DNA of 64,000 nucleotides from Paenibacillus qinlingensis (GTDB lineage: Bacteria > Bacillota > Bacilli > Paenibacillales > NBRC-103111). The position numbers and the translations under genes are program-made. Under the pieces are notes generated by a model, which worked only from the letters and a program-made list of their open reading frames with translations, searched no databases and was not told the origin of the DNA. Position 1 is the stretch's first letter. The number at the start of each line of letters is the position of its first letter. Shown in pieces: positions 38,831 to 47,466 of this stretch. The stretch lies in contig NZ_JABMKY010000004.1 in assembly GCF_013204845.1 (NCBI RefSeq), positions 62,001-126,000 of the forward strand, in the 5' to 3' direction.

Positions 38831-39349
38831 ATGACACAAACGGCTGAACGGATGTATGACTATCATGTATGGGCGAATCAAACGCTGATAAACAGGTTGA
38901 AGGAGCTTCCACAGGAGGTGTACCGACAAGAGATTCAGAGTGTATTTCCGACAATTTCGAAAGTGATTGCTCATATCTATCTGACAGATCGCACTTGGTT
39001 AGACATACTTGGAGGTAGGAGTATGAAGGCAGCTATGGAAGCTTCTTGGCCGATAACTGAAGCAACAGAGCGCAAAAGCTTGGAGGAACTAGAGGTCATG
39101 TATACCGAGTTATCACTGCGATTTAAGGCATTTCTGAAGGAACAGCCTGATTTGGAAAAGAAGATCACGGTCGATAACCCCTATGCAGGCATAAGGGAGA
39201 CTAGTTTGGCTGAAATGGTTCTACAAGTTGTGAATCACGCAACGTATCATCGGGGAAATGTCACGGCTATGCTGCGCCAAATGGGTCATGCTTCCGTCAT
39301 GACGGAATACGCGTTGTTCTGGTATGCAGGTGCTGAGCAGACTATTTAA
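38831..39349 (+). CDS. DinB-family metal-dependent protein
   Basis: 172-aa four-helix-bundle protein of the DinB/YfiT type. The metal triad is H48 (VIAHIYLTD), H136 and H140 (NHATYHRGN). In this family some members are thiol S-transferases (bacillithiol) and many are uncharacterised damage- or stress-induced proteins. AAGGAG is 11 bases before ATG 38831. Monocistronic, convergent with the VOC gene. Confidence 0.9.
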   Translation: MTQTAERMYDYHVWANQTLINRLKELPQEVYRQEIQSVFPTISKVIAHIYLTDRTWLDILGGRSMKAAMEASWPITEATERKSLEELEVMYTELSLRFKAFLKEQPDLEKKITVDNPYAGIRETSLAEMVLQVVNHATYHRGNVTAMLRQMGHASVMTEYALFWYAGAEQTI

Positions 39350-39420
39350 ACACGTTGAAGCTAAGGATTTGTTGCGCGGTTACTTGCTCCCGCGTTGTAA
39401 CCAATTCAGGAGGCTTTAAA

Positions 39421-39541
39421 AACTTGCCTCACCTTCCAGAACTGTACAGCCATCGAAAGTTTGCTCCACCTTCCAGAACTGTACAGCCATTTAAAACTGG
39501 CCCCACTTTCCTGGACTGCTCAACCATCGAAAACTTGCCCC
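39421..39541. repeat. 37-bp tandem repeat, three units
   Basis: The unit begins CAC(C/T)TTCC at 39430, 39467 and 39504, exactly 37 bases apart; the first two units share CACCTTCCAGAACTGTACAG and continue CCAT. The third unit is more diverged. Lies in the 589-base gap between the convergent DinB and VOC genes, which holds no credible gene. Confidence 0.85.
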
Positions 39542-39564
39542 AGCTACGGGCACATCCCAGCGCC

Positions 39565-39765
39565 ATTCGCATAATAGATGGATTTTATGATGTTAATTTG
39601 AGCGAAATCAGCTGAAAAATTGGATTAGATGGATTATATGTAGCTAATTTTGAGGATATCCGATGAGTTGGCGAAAATCGGGGATATTAACTGTAGTAAA
39701 TCCATCTAAACAGCACATTTGCGCAAAATGTGCCGAAATAGATGGATTTTTTCCATTTAATCGCT
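39565..39765. repeat. Intergenic keyword array, ATAGATGGA type (copy 2)
   Basis: (A/T)TAGATGGATT starts at 39574 and 39625 (51 bases apart), ATAGATGGATTTTTT recurs near 39740, and an inverted copy AAATCCATCTA lies near 39700. Same keyword and same spacing as the array at 10435. A short GTCT microsatellite (about 39816-39830) follows, and nothing gene-like remains up to the terminator at 39893. Confidence 0.7.
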
Positions 39766-39892
39766 TCGGTGACCAGTCGGTGAGTCGGCCGTGTGGCCAA
39801 AGCACCAGCCAGTCAGTCTGTCTGTCTGTCAGTGAGCGGTCGTGTGATCAGCAAGCGTTCTGTCACTCAGTTGGCTGCCAGCCCAACTCCAA

Positions 39893-39928
39893 ACAAAACG
39901 GCCCTGTCGCAGTCATGCGAACAGGGCC
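39893..39928 (-). terminator. Rho-independent terminator of VOC gene
   Basis: GGCCCTGTCGCA-GTCA-TGCGAACAGGGCC (one bulge). On the minus strand it is followed by GTTTTGTTT. Confidence 0.9.
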
Positions 39929-39938
39929 ATTGTCACGT

Positions 39939-40370
39939 TTAATTCATCGCTTCGCCTTCGGTGAACACCTGGAAGGTCACGCCGAACTTATCCTTCACTT
40001 GTCCGTAGGCTGGGCTGAAGAATGCTTCATGAAGGTCCATAATGACGGTGCCGCCTTCTTTGAGACCTTCGAAAAATTGCTTCGATTTGCTTGCATCCTT
40101 CGTTGTAATACAAATCGTCACCTGATCTCCCTGTTGAACGGGTTTACCTGGGTCGGAGTCCGAAAACATCAGTTGACTTTCGCCGATTTGAAGCATGGCA
40201 TGGGAAATAAGTCCTTTTTGTTCATCAGCAAGCGGGTAATCTGGGCTGGCAGGCATTTCACCAAAGGTCTGTTTAAATAGGACTTGCGCATCCAGCGCTT
40301 TTTCATAAAAGGCAATAGCTTCGCCAGCAGTACCAGGTAAAACTAGATACGGAGTTAAACGAACGGACAT
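39939..40370 (-). CDS. VOC family protein (PhnB-like)
   Basis: 143-aa single-chain member of the vicinal oxygen chelate/glyoxalase superfamily. The PhnB/YjdN-type pattern is clear: LTPYLVLPGTAGEAIAFYEKAL, then KGLISHAMLQIGESQLMFSD and the C-terminal DKFGVTFQVFTE. The enzymatic role is unknown; the group includes glyoxalases and antibiotic-resistance-like proteins. ATG 40370 has AAGGAG 10 bases upstream; a GTG one codon earlier is an alternative. Divergent from the next two-component operon. Confidence 0.9.
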   Translation of the reverse strand: MSVRLTPYLVLPGTAGEAIAFYEKALDAQVLFKQTFGEMPASPDYPLADEQKGLISHAMLQIGESQLMFSDSDPGKPVQQGDQVTICITTKDASKSKQFFEGLKEGGTVIMDLHEAFFSPAYGQVKDKFGVTFQVFTEGEAMN

Positions 40371-40493
40371 CACTAAACAGCTCCTTAGATTTGAAGTAGT
40401 TGAAGAGGAAAAAGTCTACCTCTTATTATTACCACATTTACTAGGAAAAATAAAGAACATATGTTCTTTTTAATTTTCTGTATAACGAAATAA

Positions 40494-40548
40494 CTGCCCT
40501 CGATCTCGAATTTCCCTCATGCCCTCGGAGAGTGACCTATACTATAAT
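40494..40548 (+). promoter_or_regulatory. Operator-like box and TATAAT before second kinase operon
   Basis: Box 40494-40520 (CTGCCCTCnnTCnnGAnTTnnCCTCAT) recurs at 44078-44104 before the importer operon. CCCTC is repeated 17 bases apart inside it. The consensus -10 TATAAT (40543-40548) starts 23 bases after the box, identical to the spacing at 44 kb; no -35 consensus. Confidence 0.65.
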
Positions 40549-40591
40549 ATAGTAGATAAAGACTATCTTCTTACATCCTAGAAAGGTGCTA

Positions 40592-42424
40592 ATGTCGCCT
40601 ATGAATAAGCTTGCTCTCTGGTCGTGGCTGTCTCGCCTGTTCCATTCCTTCTCACTCAAACAACGTATATGGTTTACTTTTGTCATATTAATTACCGCAG
40701 GTCTGGTGGCAACAGGGAGCATCGCCTACCTCATCGCGTCCAAAGAAATTCAGCGCAATGCGATGCAGTCGAGTCAGGATACCGTGAATCAATCTGCACA
40801 AATCGTGAATGAAAGACTGAAAAATATCGGGACCGCTGTGCGGGCACTCATGTTCAGCGATGCTTTCAAGCAGTTGATGAAAGATGTTCAGAACAAGGAT
40901 AGCACGAGCTACTATAAGTCATTGACGGCTTTGCAGTACGTTTTCTCACAAGTAAAATTCAACGATTCCATGATCGAGAGTATACTCATTGCCACGCCGA
41001 TTGGGGATTTTTATCCGACCTCAAGTGTACGTAATATTTCGAACTCGTTTTATGAATCGGACATGTTTAAGCAATTTAAGCTTTTGAAGCGCGGATTTTG
41101 GAGCACTGGGCATGTGGATCCGTTCTTTACGGGGAAACAGAGGGTCATCTCGCTTGTCGCAGAGGGTGTAAGTGAAGATTCGATCATGCTTAACGAACCA
41201 ACCAATGTGTACGTAGTCATCAATGTGAAGGAAGATGATTTACGTGAACTATTTATGGATAATTTGTCGGACCCTAATAAGCAATACTACTTCGTAGATT
41301 CGCAAGGTGAAGATATTAACTACGCCGATCGTATTCAGGATAAAGCCTTCATTCAACGCCCCGATTTTGTGCATCAACTTAGCAATGATAGTAAAGGATC
41401 ATTCTTTTTTAAGGATAAGGACAGGAATAACTACCTCGTTAACTATGCGCGTCTAGACGTCAAGGACGATTGGATGATTGTCAGTGTCCAAGCCAAAGAT
41501 AAATTGTTAGCCAAATTGAATGGCATCAAACAAGCCACAACATATGTGACAATCGGCTTCATTCTGGTTTCTCTGTTTATCACAAACAATCTAACGCTCT
41601 TGCTGCTCAAGCCGCTGTTTCGACTGCAAAAACTGATGAAACGCGTAGAAGAGAATGATCTGGAAGTACGATTTGAAAGTGAATATAAGGATGAAGTTTC
41701 TCAGGTTGGATTCCGCTTCAACCGGATGTTGGACGAGATAAAACAGCTTATTGCGGATGTCACCAATCGGGAACGCGATAAACGAAGGGCAGAGATTAAG
41801 GCGTTGACGGCGCAAATGGATCCGCATTTTTTCTATAACACGCTCAATACGATCTACTGCAAATCAGTCCTGGGTGAAAACGAAGACGTGAATGAAATGA
41901 TTTTGGCCTTATCGAATATGTTCCAATTGAGCTTAAGTGGGGGCAGGGATTTGATTCCTCTCGCAGATGAGCTCGATCATGTTCGTCAATATTTGGCGAT
42001 TCAGCAAAGGTCGTATGAGAATTTATTCGTCTTCCAAATGGAGGTCGAGCCAGAGTTGCAAACTTGCCTTGTACCTAAAATTATCATTCAGCCATTGATT
42101 GAAAATAGCATTTTGCACGGCTTCAAGGATATGACCTCCGGTGGTGAAATTCAGCTCCGAGCTCGAGCCGAAGATGAGTGGCTGCATATCACGGTGGAGG
42201 ATAACGGACATGGTCTCGTTCCCGAACGCCTTCTCCAAAGCATGATGCACAAGGTGGCCTCGAAACATGGCTATGCCCTGCGCAATATTTATACGCGTCT
42301 ACAGCTGTACTATGGGAATGATCAACGGATGGAGATCGGGGCGAATGCATGTGGCGGAGCTCAAATCGACTTGTGGCTGCCACGTTATGAGAATGAGGAG
42401 GATTTCCATGGACCGACTAATTAA
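40592..42424 (+). CDS. YesM-type sensor histidine kinase
   Basis: About 610-aa membrane kinase. TM1 near residues 22-46, a long extracytoplasmic sensor, TM2 ATTYVTIGFILVSLFI (about 312-330), HAMP, then the His_kinase domain with H412 in MDPHFFYNTLNTIYCK and an ATPase domain with LIENSILHGF and DNGHGL. I choose ATG 40592 with AAAGG 5 bases upstream; GTG 40586 and ATG 40601 are alternatives. Overlaps its response regulator gene by 17 bases. Confidence 0.94.
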   Translation: MSPMNKLALWSWLSRLFHSFSLKQRIWFTFVILITAGLVATGSIAYLIASKEIQRNAMQSSQDTVNQSAQIVNERLKNIGTAVRALMFSDAFKQLMKDVQNKDSTSYYKSLTALQYVFSQVKFNDSMIESILIATPIGDFYPTSSVRNISNSFYESDMFKQFKLLKRGFWSTGHVDPFFTGKQRVISLVAEGVSEDSIMLNEPTNVYVVINVKEDDLRELFMDNLSDPNKQYYFVDSQGEDINYADRIQDKAFIQRPDFVHQLSNDSKGSFFFKDKDRNNYLVNYARLDVKDDWMIVSVQAKDKLLAKLNGIKQATTYVTIGFILVSLFITNNLTLLLLKPLFRLQKLMKRVEENDLEVRFESEYKDEVSQVGFRFNRMLDEIKQLIADVTNRERDKRRAEIKALTAQMDPHFFYNTLNTIYCKSVLGENEDVNEMILALSNMFQLSLSGGRDLIPLADELDHVRQYLAIQQRSYENLFVFQMEVEPELQTCLVPKIIIQPLIENSILHGFKDMTSGGEIQLRARAEDEWLHITVEDNGHGLVPERLLQSMMHKVASKHGYALRNIYTRLQLYYGNDQRMEIGANACGGAQIDLWLPRYENEEDFHGPTN

Positions 42425-44030
42425 GCTATGCGTGGTGGATGATATTCGAAGTGTCGTGGATATGATTACGAAGAAAATTCCATGGGAAGATCATGGGATT
42501 GAAGTCGTTGGAAGTGGGACCAATGGCGAGGAAGGTTTTGCGGTAATTCGTGAAACACGGCCAGACCTGATTCTAACCGACATTCGTATGCCCAAAATGG
42601 ATGGTCTAGAAATGACACGCAATATTATGGAGATCCTGCCTACGAGTAAAGTTATTATTTTAAGCGCGTATACCGACTTCGATTATGCCCAAAAAGCGAT
42701 CCAATACGGCGCATTAGATTATGTGAAGAAGCCTTTTTCCATTGAACAGATTGTGAAAGCGGTCGTAAAAGCGAAGGAAGTTTGGGAGCAGGAGAACCTG
42801 AGCCGTACGCAATTGATCAGCCTTCAACAGAAAATTAAAGAAAGCATGCCAGCCCTCAGACAAGAGTATTTGTCGCTGTTGGTTTACCATCAGACGAATG
42901 AAGCGGAATTGGCGCGATTATCAGATTTTTTGGACATTAATGAGCTGAAGGCGCCGTTCGCGGTAATGACGATCCAAATTGATCAGTTTACCGATAAATA
43001 TGGGGAAGTGCCGGTTAAAGAGTTAGAGCTAGTTCGTTTTTCCTTGCAAAATATTGTGGAAGAAACGATTGCCTTAGGCGGGCCAGCGTTTGTGTTCCGG
43101 GAGGGTTTCAATCGCTATATTTGTATTCTCCATGTGGCGAATCATGAAATGCCGATTGCAATTGCAGATCAATGCTGCGCGAACATTGCACGACATACGA
43201 AATTTACGATCTCCATTGGCATTGGAAATCGTGTGGAGACCGTGGAAGAGCTGCCGAAGAGTTATCAGCAGTCGCTTAGCGCGTTATCGTATCATTTTTA
43301 TACGGGTGGGAATGGTGCATTTAGCTTTAATTCGGATGCCAAAGCGGTTCCAGTGGAGTGGATTTACACGGAGGATAGCGAGAATGAGTTTCTGTTCGCT
43401 TTTCGCTCGGGGAATCGAGATGCCTGCGTCGAATGGGCGACGACGATTTTCACGGAGATGGGAAAAGTGGCCGTTCTCCCTGAGCCTGGTGTCGTTGAGC
43501 GACTGCTGCAAGGCCTTGTCCTTCGCATGCTGCGGGTGCTGATGGAGAAATTCCCTCGCCATAGCTTAGCTGAATTTGAAGCGAAAAACGAGGAGATTAG
43601 AGATAGCGGTGCGGCTCTCCTAGAATATCGGGCTTGGTTCATTGAGCTGTGCGAATTAGGCTGTCGACTGATCCATCAAGAACGGGCGAGCGAGTCGCAG
43701 AAAATCATCCTTCGTTCAGCGGAGTACATCAAAGCGAATCTGGACATTGATTTGACCTTGGAGCACTGTGCAAAGCAGGTTAACTTAAGTTGGGGCTACT
43801 ATTCAAATTTGTTCAAAAAAGTGACCGGTTCGACCTTCCAACAATTCGTTACGCAAGCCAAAATGGAGCGGGCGAAGTCGATGCTAATCGAGGATTATCA
43901 GGTGCAAGAAATCGCGCAACAACTGGGTTACGAGCATCGGCGTTATTTCAGCGAGGTATTTAAAAAGCAGACCGGCCTCACGCCGACGGAATTCAAAGAA
44001 ATGTCGCTGGGCAAGCCCTCTAAGCCGTGA
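42408..44030 (+). CDS. YesN-type response regulator with AraC output
   Basis: 540 aa. Receiver with phospho-acceptor D58 (LILTDIRMP) and KKPF; variable middle region; C-terminal helix-turn-helix pair LTLEHCAKQVNLSWGYYSNLF and YQVQEIAQQLGYEHRRYFSEVF. ATG 42408 has GAGGAGGA 6 bases upstream and lies inside the kinase gene. Candidate binder of the paired boxes at 40494 and 44078. Its last codons form part of the terminator stem. Confidence 0.95.
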   Translation: MDRLIKLCVVDDIRSVVDMITKKIPWEDHGIEVVGSGTNGEEGFAVIRETRPDLILTDIRMPKMDGLEMTRNIMEILPTSKVIILSAYTDFDYAQKAIQYGALDYVKKPFSIEQIVKAVVKAKEVWEQENLSRTQLISLQQKIKESMPALRQEYLSLLVYHQTNEAELARLSDFLDINELKAPFAVMTIQIDQFTDKYGEVPVKELELVRFSLQNIVEETIALGGPAFVFREGFNRYICILHVANHEMPIAIADQCCANIARHTKFTISIGIGNRVETVEELPKSYQQSLSALSYHFYTGGNGAFSFNSDAKAVPVEWIYTEDSENEFLFAFRSGNRDACVEWATTIFTEMGKVAVLPEPGVVERLLQGLVLRMLRVLMEKFPRHSLAEFEAKNEEIRDSGAALLEYRAWFIELCELGCRLIHQERASESQKIILRSAEYIKANLDIDLTLEHCAKQVNLSWGYYSNLFKKVTGSTFQQFVTQAKMERAKSMLIEDYQVQEIAQQLGYEHRRYFSEVFKKQTGLTPTEFKEMSLGKPSKP

Positions 44031-44045
44031 GGGCTTGCTTGTTTT
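44011..44045 (+). terminator. Rho-independent terminator overlapping the stop
   Basis: GCAAGCCCTC-TAAGCCGT-GAGGGCTTGC followed by TTGTTTT; the left arm lies within the response regulator coding sequence. Confidence 0.9.
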
Positions 44046-44077
44046 ATGAGCAGGCGGTGGGCAATATATAGAAATAC

Positions 44078-44132
44078 CTGCCCTCATTCAAGAGTTGACC
44101 TCATTATCAGGACATCGTAATTCTTTTACTAT
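44078..44132 (+). promoter_or_regulatory. Operator-like box and -10 before third importer operon
   Basis: Box 44078-44104 shares the CTGCCCTC ... CCTCAT pattern with 40494-40520 (20 of 27 bases). The -10 TACTAT (44127-44132) starts 23 bases after the box, the same spacing as at 40.5 kb. Confidence 0.65.
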
Positions 44133-44169
44133 TAGAAGTGTAAACAACAGATTTAAGGGAGGCTTACAC

Positions 44170-45564
44170 ATGATTAAGAAACTAGGGACGGTCACATTAA
44201 CAGTCGCACTCGCAGGCAGCTTAGCAGCTTGCAGCTCCACCAAAACCGATACAGCAGCAAGCCCAGCGGCATCGGCGAAAGCGTCAACTGCGCCAGCGAG
44301 CGCGGCACCTGCCAAAGCCAAAACGAAGCTTTCTTATTGGACGGGTGACCGTCATGATATGGACTATATTAAGAGTGTTGTACAGAAATTTAACGAAACG
44401 AATGGCGAAAACATTGAAGTTGAAATGGTTGTAAAGACGGAAGACTTCAACCAAGCGATTGATTTGGCTTTTGCTTCCGGACAGGCGCCTGACATCATTC
44501 GTGTCAAAGAAAATACAATCCAGCCTTTTGCAGCGAAAGGGTATCTGAAACCGATTGATTCTTATGTAACGGATGCGATTAAGAAGAAATTCCCAGTCAT
44601 TGATGATTTCAACCGCATTGGTGGCAAAATGTACAGCCTTCCAAACTACGGATCGACGATTCGTCTCGTTTATAACAAAGAGCTTTTCGCTAAAGCTGGC
44701 ATCGCGGCACCTCCGAAAACATTGAAAGAAATGGTTGAGGATGCGAAGAAAATTACCGCAGTTGGTAAAGCGAATGGTTCCTACGGCTTCGCGCAGAACT
44801 TCAAGAGCCCAGACAGTGCCCTTGGTCGTTCAGCAAGAGTCATTGCAGAAGCTAGCGGCTACGGCGGCTTTGGGTATGATTTCAAAACAGCGAAGTTTGA
44901 TTTCGCAGGGTACAAAGATATCATTCAATCCTTCAAGCAAATGGTGGACGATGGCAGCACATTACCAGGTATGGAATCCTTGGATATTGATCCGCTTCGT
45001 GCACAATTCGCGGAAGGGAAAATCGGTATGTACATCTCCTTCTCTTCGGAGCCAGGCGTCTACGCGAACCAATTCCCAGCCAAGATTGAATGGGCTGCAG
45101 CGCCTGTTCCAACCATTGATGGCACGATCAAAGGCGCAAGTTCATTCCTTGGCGGCCAATGGCTATCTATCAGCAACACAACCAAAAATGCCGATCAAGC
45201 TTGGAAGTTCATGCAATTCATGTATGAAGATGAAGTCTTGAAAACGTATCACGAAAAAGGCTTTGGCTTGTCGATGGTACCATCTGTATCCTCTGTTGCC
45301 AAAAAACCAGAGATCAAAGGTATTGAAGGCTTCTTACCTAGTGGAAATGACGGCACATGGCCGCTTCAACCAACCGTTACGGTTGAAGGTATGAAATTCA
45401 ATGATGCTTTCTTCAAATATATGATCAGCGGAGGTAACTTGGATCAGATTATTCAAGATTTGAGCAAACGTTATAACGATGCGTTGGATAAAGCAGTCGC
45501 CAAAGGCGATGTCAAAGTAGCGCCGAATCCAAGCTTCGATCCAATGAAATTAATGATGAAATAG
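44170..45564 (+). CDS. ABC sugar-binding lipoprotein (MalE/UgpB class)
   Basis: 464-aa cluster-1-type solute-binding lipoprotein. Signal peptide with lipobox LAAC, then an Ala/Ser/Pro linker. Body segments such as FASGQAPDIIRVKEN and WAAAPVPTIDG...GGQWLSIS are typical of sugar-binding proteins of the MalE/UgpB group, unlike the LplA-type proteins at 19 and 33 kb. AAGGGAGG is 7 bases before ATG 44170. First gene of the third importer operon. Confidence 0.94.
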   Translation: MIKKLGTVTLTVALAGSLAACSSTKTDTAASPAASAKASTAPASAAPAKAKTKLSYWTGDRHDMDYIKSVVQKFNETNGENIEVEMVVKTEDFNQAIDLAFASGQAPDIIRVKENTIQPFAAKGYLKPIDSYVTDAIKKKFPVIDDFNRIGGKMYSLPNYGSTIRLVYNKELFAKAGIAAPPKTLKEMVEDAKKITAVGKANGSYGFAQNFKSPDSALGRSARVIAEASGYGGFGYDFKTAKFDFAGYKDIIQSFKQMVDDGSTLPGMESLDIDPLRAQFAEGKIGMYISFSSEPGVYANQFPAKIEWAAAPVPTIDGTIKGASSFLGGQWLSISNTTKNADQAWKFMQFMYEDEVLKTYHEKGFGLSMVPSVSSVAKKPEIKGIEGFLPSGNDGTWPLQPTVTVEGMKFNDAFFKYMISGGNLDQIIQDLSKRYNDALDKAVAKGDVKVAPNPSFDPMKLMMK

Positions 45565-45584
45565 AGCTAACTGAAGAGGCATAC

Positions 45585-45616
45585 AGCGAGGGTGGAGGTT
45601 AAACTCCACTCTCGCT
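45585..45616 (+). terminator. Intra-operon hairpin
   Basis: AGCGAGGGTGGAG / CTCCACTCTCGCT stem with a GTTAAA loop, between binding protein and permease. No strong T-run; probably mRNA 3'-end protection or partial termination. Confidence 0.65.
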
Positions 45617-45646
45617 CTCTACTTAGCGTGAAGGAGGAAGGAATGG

Positions 45647-46543
45647 ATGAACAGAACACGCCAGATCGGGTTTTCCTACTTATTTTTGTTTCCAAGCTTT
45701 CTACTGACCATGGTGCTGGGCGTCTATCCGATTGCTTGGGCAATTCGATACATGTTTTATGAGTACAAAGGCTACGCGGCTCCTACGTTTATTGGATGGG
45801 ATAACTTCAGTCGACTCTTCCGGGATACGGAGTACTGGCATTCTGTAGTAAATACATTCGTCTATGCAGGTGGGAAGCTCATTATAACTCTTCCGTTATG
45901 CTTATTACTTGCCGTTATATTGAACTCTAAACTGCGCGGACGCAACTGGTTAAGAGCCATCTATTTCATGCCTACGATCATTAGCTCAGCTGTCATGGCT
46001 GTCGTATTCTTTATCATTTTCAACTCGTACAACGGTATTCTTAATCAGTATTTATTAAAGTTTCATATCATCTCTGAAAGAATCGATTGGCTCGGACCCA
46101 AGCATGCGATGCTGACAACGATCCTCATTGCGGTGTGGGGGGCGGTAGGGAACTACATGCTGTTGTTTCTAGCTGGTCTTCAAAATATCCCGAATGATGT
46201 GTACGAAAGCTCATCCTTGGACGGCGCGAATAAATGGCAGCAGTTCTGGTATTTAACGATTCCAATGTTAGGTCCCGTGCTGCAAATTGTGATCATGCTC
46301 GCGATCATCAACTCTCTCAAAGGGTATGAGAGCATTATGGTTCTTACCGAAGGCGGACCGGTAGGGAAGACGGAAGTCATGTATCTTTACGTTTACAAGC
46401 TCTTTTTCCCAACACCATCAGGGGCTCTGACAGATCAACAATTTGGTTACGGCAGCGCTGTTGGCTTCATGACTGCTGTCATAGTCGGCATCATTACCCT
46501 TGTATATCATGGGATGTCGAAGCGTCTAAACAAACTTCAATAG
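45647..46543 (+). CDS. ABC sugar permease (UgpA/MalF class)
   Basis: 298-aa permease with six TM segments and EAA loop ESSSLDGANKWQQFWYLTIPMLGP. AAGGAGG lies about 10 bases before ATG 45647. Pairs with the next permease and the binding protein upstream; no ATPase gene follows. Confidence 0.94.
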   Translation: MNRTRQIGFSYLFLFPSFLLTMVLGVYPIAWAIRYMFYEYKGYAAPTFIGWDNFSRLFRDTEYWHSVVNTFVYAGGKLIITLPLCLLLAVILNSKLRGRNWLRAIYFMPTIISSAVMAVVFFIIFNSYNGILNQYLLKFHIISERIDWLGPKHAMLTTILIAVWGAVGNYMLLFLAGLQNIPNDVYESSSLDGANKWQQFWYLTIPMLGPVLQIVIMLAIINSLKGYESIMVLTEGGPVGKTEVMYLYVYKLFFPTPSGALTDQQFGYGSAVGFMTAVIVGIITLVYHGMSKRLNKLQ

Positions 46544-46561
46544 GAAGGAGACCCCAGAATC

Positions 46562-47452
46562 ATGGAAGTGACAAAATCGATACCTACTGTTCATATAAAG
46601 AAACCAACACAGTCGTTTTCAGTGGGGAAATGGGGCGGAAGAGCGCTGCTCTGGTTATTTTTACTGTTAACCGCCTTGCTCATCGTTTTCCCGGTCGTTG
46701 TGACTTTTTTAGGCTCCTTTATGTCAAATTTGGAGATTACTAAGGGGGGCAAGATATTCCCGTCTTCCTGGCATATTGAGAATTATAAGGAAGCCTGGGT
46801 ACAGGCCAACTTTGCGAGATTTACATGGAATAGCTTGTTCTTGAGTGGAGCAACGACGATCGGCGTACTGACCGTAGCTTCCATGGCAGCTTATGTGGTT
46901 GACCGTATTAAATTTCCAGGAAAAACGATCTATGTGGCGATACAAGCGTCCACCATGTTTATCTCCATTGGCGCAGTCGTCATTCGACCGCAGTTTGAGC
47001 TGATGGTGAAGTTACACTTGAATACGAGTTTATGGGGCGTTGTTCTCATTCTAGTTAGCGGTCACGCGTATATCTTCTTTATTCTACTAAGCTTTCTGCA
47101 GGGTATTTCCCGGGAATTAGACGAAGCCGCGCGAATAGACGGCTGTTCCAATGCAGGCATTTTCTGGCGAATTATTTTGCCTTTGATGCGACCAGGACTC
47201 GGGGTTGGCGCCTTGTTTACCTTTTGCGGGGCGTGGAACGAGTACTTGCGTCCGTTAGTGTTCACGATGACGAATCCAAAGTTGCAAACGTTGACCGTTG
47301 GATTATCCTACCTGCGTTATGGCTCATCGGCAGCCGTTCAAACGCATTATATGCTGGCGGGAGCGTGCTTATCGATTCTTCCGTTGTTGTTGGTTTATAT
47401 GATTGCGAATCGTTCATTTATGCAAATGACGGCGGGTTCATTGAAAGGCTAG
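46562..47452 (+). CDS. ABC sugar permease (UgpE/MalG class)
   Basis: 296-aa second permease, six TM segments, EAA loop DEAARIDGCSNAGIFWRIILPLMRPGL, typical MalG-like end FMQMTAGSLKG. AAGGAG upstream of ATG 46562, 18 bases after the partner gene. The long N-terminal extension (about 35 residues) is cytoplasmic and hydrophilic. Confidence 0.94.
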   Translation: MEVTKSIPTVHIKKPTQSFSVGKWGGRALLWLFLLLTALLIVFPVVVTFLGSFMSNLEITKGGKIFPSSWHIENYKEAWVQANFARFTWNSLFLSGATTIGVLTVASMAAYVVDRIKFPGKTIYVAIQASTMFISIGAVVIRPQFELMVKLHLNTSLWGVVLILVSGHAYIFFILLSFLQGISRELDEAARIDGCSNAGIFWRIILPLMRPGLGVGALFTFCGAWNEYLRPLVFTMTNPKLQTLTVGLSYLRYGSSAAVQTHYMLAGACLSILPLLLVYMIANRSFMQMTAGSLKG

Positions 47453-47466
47453 GAGGACTTACGACC

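Noticed and set aside
39663..40280. 205-aa plus-strand open frame across the repeat region and VOC gene
   Set aside because: It runs through a terminator and antisense to a conserved gene, and lacks a good start.
42267..42407. Upstream extension of the second response regulator
   Set aside because: Receiver domains begin at about MDRLIKLCVVDD; ATG 42408 has GAGGAGGA, and the extension lies within the kinase gene.
47224..47466. Upstream extension of the 701-aa heparinase-like gene
   Set aside because: It lies within the permease gene in another frame; ATG 47467 has AGGAGG at good distance.
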